Of a stretch of 64,000 nucleotides of DNA, positions 57,896 to 64,000 are shown piece by piece. Within the stretch, counting starts at the first letter, position 1. Each line of letters opens with the position of its first letter. The translations under genes were made by a program, and so were the position numbers. Under the pieces are notes generated by a model, which had not been told where the DNA came from, searched no databases, and worked only from the letters and a program-made list of their open reading frames with translations. Location of the stretch: positions 2,110,501 to 2,174,500 of the forward strand of contig NC_080042.1 in assembly GCF_012489685.1 (NCBI RefSeq), read 5' to 3'. The stretch is from Lotus japonicus (Eukaryota; Streptophyta; Magnoliopsida; Fabales; Fabaceae).

Positions 57896-60868
57896 ATGAC
57901 TGAACCGTACCTATATGAAGAAGATTTACTGGTTGATGCCGCATGCGATGCCGCATGCGGTTCTGGGAATGTTGAGCCTCCTAGCAATATCATTCCGTGG
58001 GTGCCCCCTCGTATAAGCGTGGACGCCACACATTTATTTACAACTGACCAGGTATTCATTGAATAATTTTTGTTGGAACATACTACTATGTATTTGGAAA
58101 ATGATGTGATGATCATTGAATAATTAGTGATGGTTGGTAGGATGTTTTATTTCTAAAGCAATATGTTATCATTGAACAGATATTTGATACTCGTGATGAG
58201 CTTGAACAATGGGCTAAGAATGTTGGAAAGGCGAATGGTTATGTGCTGGTGATTGCAAGGTCTGACTATTAAGTGTGCGAAGCATGGTATTTACAGGCCA
58301 TACAAGGACCCGAATACATTCAAGTACAAAAAGACCGCATCACAAAAGACTGATTGTAAGTTTAATCTCAAAGGACGACCTACGAAGGGTGATAGAATGT
58401 GGTGGCTGAAAGTGATGGATGGTAAACACAACCATGAACCAGCTAAATCACTAGTTGGCCACCCCTACGTTGGTCGACTAACAGAGGAAGAGAAGGGGCT
58501 TGTGGGCACCATGACTAGTACTTGGACTCCACCGAGACAAATACTAGCGGCATTGAAGGAAAACAATCCAAGTAACTTGACTACAATCACTCAAGTTTAC
58601 AGTTGCAACAAAAGGTTTAAAAAAGAGGAGAGGGGACCATTGACAGAAATGCAACATTTGATGAAGAAGTTGGTAGAAGCCAAGTATGTTCACTTTGAAA
58701 GGCAACAAGCTGATTCAAGTGAGATTAGGGATCTCTTTTGGGCTCATCCTGATGCGGTCAGACTCTTCAACACATTCCCTCATGTGGTCATCATGGATTG
58801 CACGTACAAGACAAACAGATATCAGATCCCCTTGCTTGAAATGGTTGGTCTCACTTCTACGGGGTTGACTTTCTCCATAGCATTTTGCTACATAGTTAGG
58901 GAGCACACAATTGACTATGTTTGGGCCTTGGAGTGCATGAAGTCTCTTATTGCCGATGATGTCAGATTACCTCAAGTGATTGTGACTGACAGAGATTTGG
59001 CTTTACTGAGTGCTGTTAAGCAATGTCTTCCCAATTGTACCAATTTATTATGCCGGTTCCACATAAACAAGAATGTGGAGGCAAAGTGCAAAGTGTTGAT
59101 TGGCACGGATGATTTTGCCCTTTCAGTGATGGAGAACTGGAAATGCCTGATTTATGCTGAAACAGTGGAACAATTTGATGAGGAATGGAAGGAAATGTGT
59201 GTCATGTGTAAGGACTTCCCAGATTTCATATCCTACATTTCTACTACATGGTTAAAGCACAAGGAGAAATTTGTGAGTGCGTGGACCAATTCTGTGTTGC
59301 ATTTTGGAACTACAACGAGTAACAGGTACAATGCACACTTTATTGGTTGTGATCTTTCATTTCATAGTCTTGCTTTATTACCAGAAATTGATAGAGTATG
59401 ATCTTTTGTATGCAGGGCTGAAAGTGCACACTCAACCTTGAAGAGGATGCTGAAAGACGGCAGAGGTGACTTGTGCGCCTCGTGGGATGCAGTGGATAGG
59501 TTGACCACTGTACGACACAATGAAATCAAGGCATCATTTGAGCGCAGTATCAACCTTGTAGAACATCGTTTCAAGTCGCCCATGTATACAAATATCAGGG
59601 AATTTGTGTCCAGAAAGGCATGCAACTCATGGAAGATGAACAGAACAGAGTGATGCGTGATGGTTGTGGATGCGCATTCCAAGTTACCCATGGGCTTCCT
59701 TGTGCGTGTGCACTTCATAGTTATGATAGAATTCCGTATGAGGCAATCCATACTTTCTGGAAGATACTTGGTTGGGACCATGTACCCATTGGGAGTCAAG
59801 CCTCAAACCAAGGAGACCTCAAGTCAGAGATTGATGGCTTGACCGCTTATTTCAACACTTTGGATGTTGCGGGCCAAAGTATGCTAAGGAGGAAGGTAAA
59901 AGAGCTATATTGTCCTTCTAGTAGTTCACTGTGTCCTCCTCAAGTGAAGATAAAGCCCAAGCGCTCGTCCAAGGCTATGGAGAGTAAACCACCTAGTCAA
60001 CAAAAACCATCCTTACAACGTGATCCTTGTTATTGGGAACATGTTAACAATAGCCTCAAGCCAACACCTAACAAAGTCTCTTGTCCTCGAAGCAAGAAGT
60101 CTAAGAAGAGCAAGCAGTCCTCCACCAGCATATACTTGGATGATTTGCCATCTTTCTTCCATCAATATATAGAAAAAGTCATAGATGTTATTGCAGATGG
60201 TAATTGTGGTTATAGATCAGTTGCTGCATTGTTCAGACCCGACATAGGTCAAGACGGTTGGCCTTTGATTAGGGAAGAGTTGCTTGTAGAACTCTCAGAG
60301 AATACCGCTTACTATAGCAACATATTTGGTTATGAGAGGGTTCAGTCTCTACAAAATCGTCTCATCCTTCCGATTGGTACAATTGCAACGGAAGACAAGT
60401 GGATGTCTCTACCGGAGATGGGGTACCTCATTGCTACGAGGTTGCAAGTTGTCTTCATCTCCATTTCACTAAAAGGTTGTTACACTTATCTGCCATTGAG
60501 AGGAGGCGCCCCACCGGAAGTACATCCCGTTATAGCAGTTGGTCACGTCACCAACCACTTTGTTCAGGTATAACTTTTATGAAGTACCTTACACTCGCTT
60601 GTCACGTTAAATTAGTATACTTTGTACTCAGCCACTTTGTTCTTATCTAACTTTATTGCTATACTCTCAAATGTAGTTCAAGCTTAAGCCGGGACATCCT
60701 ATGCCAACAATAGCTCCCCAATGGCCGTTTTTGGCCAAAGAACCCACCGACCAATGGATCTTCCCGTATGCGGCGCGTTTGGCTACATTTACGGCAGAAT
60801 TGAATGCTTGGATTGATCCTACGGGTGGTCCTCAAGAGAATGTCTTTATAGACCTTGGAGAAGATTGA
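57896..60868 (+). pseudogene. Mutator-like transposase with C-terminal OTU cysteine-protease domain (MULE-2), lightly damaged
   Basis: Coding exons: 57896-58051, 58180-59325, 59416-60567, 60677-60868, all GT-AG. Domains: FAR1/WRKY-GCM1 zinc finger (DCKF...HNHEP at about 58356-58440); MULE core (VVIMDCTYKTN; VIVTDRDLALL; CRFHINKN; third acidic residue region AESAHSTL right after intron 2); SWIM finger (CGC...HGLPCAC at about 59665-59707); basic Ser/Lys linker; OTU domain with ADGNCGYRS (catalytic Cys, about 60198) and NHFV (His, about 60555); C-terminal tail ending VFIDLGED. Two lesions: a frame change with apparent loss of part of the zinc-finger lead-in at 58255-58285, and a one-base shift near 59620 before the SWIM finger. 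The OTU half is intact. Either a young pseudogene or partly affected by sequence errors. Confidence 0.88.
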
Positions 60869-61039
60869 GACTAGGATTGATGTTTGTAGCAATGACATAT
60901 GTACAACTAATTAGAAGTTCAAAGTATTATGATGTAGTATTAAACTATTTCTCATGTGCATTTTATCTGTTTCTGCCCTGCAATGTAGCTGGTTATGAGA
61001 ACTTGTGATTCTGCCTGCATTGTTTCTGGTACTGTCATT

Positions 61040-61255
61040 TTAACTGGTTAAGCAAATTTCGGAACTTTGGTTTCCGAAGTACTTCGGAACTACGGAGTCC
61101 GAAATCTTTCGGACGACTCCTTTCCATTTCCGTGTCATATACTTAAATTTGGCACCCCCAAGTTTAAACAATCTTCGACATTTAGGTATCCGAGACAGTT
61201 CGGATTTATAGGATCCGAACAACTTCGGAATCTGGGGATCCGAACGTTAATTTTT
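61040..61255. repeat. TTCGGA/TCCGAA-rich element end between MULE-2 and the HROB-like gene
   Basis: The first half is the inverted partner of the MULE-2 left end. The second half (61145-61245) repeats, in direct orientation, the left-end features TTTGGCACCCC, GGTATCCG and ACTTCGGAAT. It looks like a right end followed at once by a new left end. Confidence 0.65.
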
Positions 61256-61465
61256 TTTCTCATTTTAATTTTAAGTCTCTCCATCACTATCCACAACCAA
61301 CCACAACCAACCTCATTACTCTCATCCAACCACAGCCAACCTAATTATTATCAACCACCAACAACAACCAACCCCATTACTCCTTCATCTATAAATTTGC
61401 TTGATTTAAGCTTTCTTGTATTCATCCTCTCCTTTCATTCTTTCAACGAAACCTTCAAAATCAAA

Positions 61466-62311
61466 ATGGAACAAGATTTGCCCACCTTCATCCGCCCTTG
61501 CAAACTCCGAGGCAACTCTTCTGCAAGTTCTCGTCCTCTCATTCCCGGCCCTGCTGGTGTTGTCCAGGCCGCCATGATTCAACGCAGCTCCACCACCGAC
61601 GGACACCTCATTCCAACCCAACAATTTGTTAGGCGCGTCGTCGAAGACGGTCACGACACTGATCCCGATTTTCACTCCAATGCTTGGCTTTCAGCCCTGC
61701 AATTAGGCGGATCTGCAACTCCTCTGGGTTCAATCACTCACCATCTAGAAAGGGTCGATCTCATCGTCGCAGTTATCAAATCATGCACGCCAAACGGATT
61801 CGGCGATGTGTCAGTTACCCTGAAGGTATTTCCATCTTCCGCGTTCTTTTTCATCAATGTCATGGTATTTAAATGTCCTCTGTCAATGCCATATGGGTTT
61901 GAGTTGCAGGATCCTACGGGCACTGTCGGTGCTAGTGTCCATCACAAGGTTTTCACTGAAAGCGAATTCGCGAAGGACATAAATGTTGGATCTGTTATGC
62001 TTATCCAGAAGGTTTATTATTTCTAACCGACTTGACTATTGTTTCTACTTCTTTAGACAAGTTGAACATTATTTCTTCCTTTTTTGCTTTTAGGTAGCTG
62101 TGTTTTCTCCTAGAAAATCTAATTGTTACCTGAACATAACATTGCCCAACATAGTTAAGGTATGGAAATCTTTTTTACACATATATAATTAAAATAAAAG
62201 TGACTGTGGATTTTTACACATCTCAATTTTCGTTTATGTGAATTTTCACAGGTATTCTCCAGTGACTGTGGACCTCCATCTGAAACATTCACCGACATTA
62301 CAGAAGATTGA
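61466..62311 (+). CDS. HROB-type OB-fold protein (C17orf53/MCM8IP family), 4 exons
   Basis: Exons 61466-61825, 61910-62011, 62094-62159, 62252-62311, all GT-AG, all phase 0; 195 residues. The N-terminal part carries the IPGPAG motif (residues 26-31). The OB-fold region runs from about residue 92 to the end (RVDLIVAVIKSCTPNG, DPTGTVGASVHHKV, VGSVMLIQKVAVFSP, CYLNITLPNIVKVFS). In the family, HROB binds single-stranded DNA and loads the MCM8-MCM9 helicase in homologous recombination. This protein is short compared with full-length HROB and keeps essentially the OB domain. The start was chosen as the first Met before the conserved part; the open frame upstream runs through element-end repeats. 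It lies directly behind TTCGGA repeats and converges with the PMD gene. Function of this copy unknown. Confidence 0.7.
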
Positions 62312-62616
62312 TTAATGTTATTTGGCTAATTTTGAATTATTTGCAACTTTAAAAAATCCTTGACCTGGATTATGTAGGCTATGTTGCGTCCCTTGAATTA
62401 TGTACGTTATTTTGCTTCAATTGGATTATGTGCGTTATTTCACTTCCCATTGGATTTTGTTTGTTATTTTACCTGATTTAAAAAGAGATAAAAATGTAAT
62501 CAAATCAAGTAAAGCGTGATAATGTGAAATCCAAACTAATAATGCGATAAAAGTACAGACCGATAATAAAGCGTGTATAAACTAATAGTGCGATAAAAGT
62601 ACACATAATAATAATG

Positions 62617-64000
62617 TCACTGCCCCCTGCCCCTACGACCCACCCTACCCCTACGACCTCTGCCTCCGCCTCTGCCACCTCCTCTATCTCCGCCTCCTCC
62701 TCTGCCTCGACCTCTGCCTCCTCGTACACCAACGAAAGTGACGCCCTGGGTCCTGCTCAAGTCTCTGATGACAGTGAGGCACTTCTCTAATAAAGTGCGG
62801 GAGCGTGTATCTCTAGGGGGACCGTCGTCGACCTCAAGTCCCTGCTCTAGCAAATCAACGGCCCGACGCAAAGAAGCCTGAAAATAAATCAATATACATG
62901 TTAGTAAACCGCATACACAAAACCACAAATGCATAAAGAAAATTAAGTTCACACTTACCACAGCACTGAGATCGGCCCTACTCTCATCCGGGATGATGAA
63001 CCGGTGAGATACACCGGTGTACCAGTCCAGGTAATCATCTACTGCCGCTCCATCCACTATACTAGGGACCCCCCCTGGAATCAAGTGTGGCTCATAATCC
63101 TGGTATGCTGCATCAACGACCTCCGCAGCAGAACTCATGCCCATCACAACAGATGGGTGTCGCGGGATAGGCTGCACGTACCCAAACTGCCGCATCACAC
63201 GCTCAGGAAGATGAGGTCGCACGGCCGTCCGGATGGGAGTCCGGATGTAGCCTGAGTATAAAGCTCGGACGTCCAGCTCTCTGTGACTCCTGTGCTCCTC
63301 ATACGGTGTCCATATGACGTCCTCTGCCGTCATCTCATCGAAGAGAACTCGCCTCTCCATCAGTCCAGCATGCCCAGCCCGGGACTCCATCCACCTGCAC
63401 GCTCTGGGCTGGTCCTCCGTGTACTCGGGGACCTCAATCCGCTGAATAATGGTGGGTGGGAAGTGCTCAAACACCCAAGCTACCAGGAGGGAAGAACAAC
63501 CGCTCATCTGCTTGGTCTTCCTCCGTGAGGCATGACCAAGTGCATCATACAGTGTAGCTAGTGCAATGGCGCCCCACGCATACTCTGACACCCGATCAAG
63601 GTGCTGCAGCATGCCGATCCAATGGACAGAAGTGTAGTGTCCTCCACTCTTGTTCGCAAACAAGGTCGAGCCGAGGAGGTGAAGTAGCCACATCCGTGCT
63701 GCATGGTCATGCCGATGCTCTAAAGTACAACAAAGAAACCATTAATCATTTAATTCACATATAATAGTTGCAAATAAATTAAGTATACAGTACAACTAAC
63801 CAGCAAGAGCCCTAGTGTAAAGAGTCTGCAAGAACCCGAATCGCAAGCTAATGGTCTTCACCGCCTTAAACTCCATGATGTAGTCCGTGGCTACCCCTCC
63901 TAAGAGCAGAACACAGGTCTCCGCTGCCTGTTCTCTGCTGGCCTGTCCGGGAGTATAAAACCTATCACCCATCGGCAAATGAAGTATAGATGACACGTCA
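62617..64000 (-). CDS. Plant mobile domain (PMD) protein, partial at the right edge
   Basis: Visible exons: 64000(edge)-63801, 63719-62959, 62877-62617. The first visible exon carries HLPMGDRFYTPGQ and LRFGFLQTLYTRALA. The second starts HRHDHAARMWLLHLLGSTLF and contains SGGHYTSVHW and EYAWGAIALATLYDAL, all typical of the aminotransferase-like plant mobile domain (MAIN/MAIL1, PP7-long family). The C-terminal exon ends in an Arg-Gly-rich tail of about 35 residues after GVTFVGVRGG. No stop or frameshift is seen in 340 or more codons. PMD genes exist as host silencing factors and as cargo of plant transposons. The neighbourhood here favours the transposon kind. The start lies beyond position 64000. 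Confidence 0.82.

Larger units (their letters stand above)
57180..61160 (+). mobile_element. MULE-2: Mutator-like element with FAR1-MULE-SWIM-OTU gene
   Basis: Inverted repeats are visible between 57228-57290 and about 61050-61110: both carry TTCGRAACTTTGG, TTCCGAAGT and GTCCGAAA in opposite orientation. The ends and first intron are filled with ATCCGAA/TTCGGAT words (57240-57375, 57765-57865, 61050-61245). The exact terminus and target duplication could not be fixed. The transposase gene lies between. Confidence 0.7.

Noticed and set aside
1..64000. tRNA, rRNA and CRISPR features
   Set aside because: No cloverleaf with A/B boxes, no rRNA-like sequence and no regularly spaced repeats were seen. 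The tRNA-like words found are retroelement primer-binding sites.

Overview
The window is AT-rich plant nuclear DNA. Genes are split by canonical GT-AG introns, and nested Helitrons, LTR retrotransposons, MULEs, hAT elements and MITEs fill most of the space. The two host genes that can be read in full are close to eudicot proteins. The MITE and TRIM types suggest a legume (Fabaceae), but that is inference from memory of such families; no species can be named from sequence alone.

Layout. 1-1700: probable 5' part of an unidentified minus-strand gene leaving the left edge. 2632-3925: a TIR element carrying a (CCACCA)n block, then a 309-bp TRIM with exact target duplication. 4621-5635: a two-copy tandem duplication. 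5645-7861: Helitron A. 8470-9880: LINE-like debris. 11259-15161 (minus): complete 8-exon TRZ1-type tRNase Z gene. 16484-20132 (minus): Helitron B, starting 1.3 kb upstream of TRZ1. 20210-23384: stacked insertions (LINE 3' end, long-TIR Mutator-type MITE, hAT-like element holding a 1.5-kb solo LTR), each with readable target duplications. 24230-27660 (minus): decayed MULE-1 whose gene has FAR1-type zinc finger, MULE transposase, SWIM and OTU parts. 27706-35615 (minus): copia-type element with 0.9-kb LTRs, a 1190-codon gag-protease ORF lacking recognisable integrase and reverse transcriptase, and extra 3' ORFs. 36571-44848 (minus): complete 7-exon purple acid phosphatase gene whose fourth intron is swollen to 6.2 kb by a TIR element that itself holds a 4.9-kb Tnt1/Tork-like copia element. 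46221-49792: Helitron C. 49793-57180: relics and a hAT-like element. 57180-64000: MULE-2 (same FAR1-MULE-SWIM-OTU architecture), then an intact small HROB-type OB-fold gene and a convergent plant mobile domain (PMD) gene running off the right edge.

How parts relate. The two host genes have unrelated housekeeping or secretory roles (tRNA 3' processing; secreted phosphatase) and keep open, spliceable coding sequences despite insertions in introns and promoters. The most interesting unit is the right-hand MULE-2/HROB/PMD cluster. Each of the two MULEs in the window carries dense arrays of its own short CpG-containing motif (ACGCAC-type in MULE-1, ATCCGAA/TTCGGAT-type in MULE-2) near its ends and in its first intron. 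The MULE-2 motif also continues in front of the HROB-like gene, suggesting that these genes travel, or once travelled, as mobile-element cargo.
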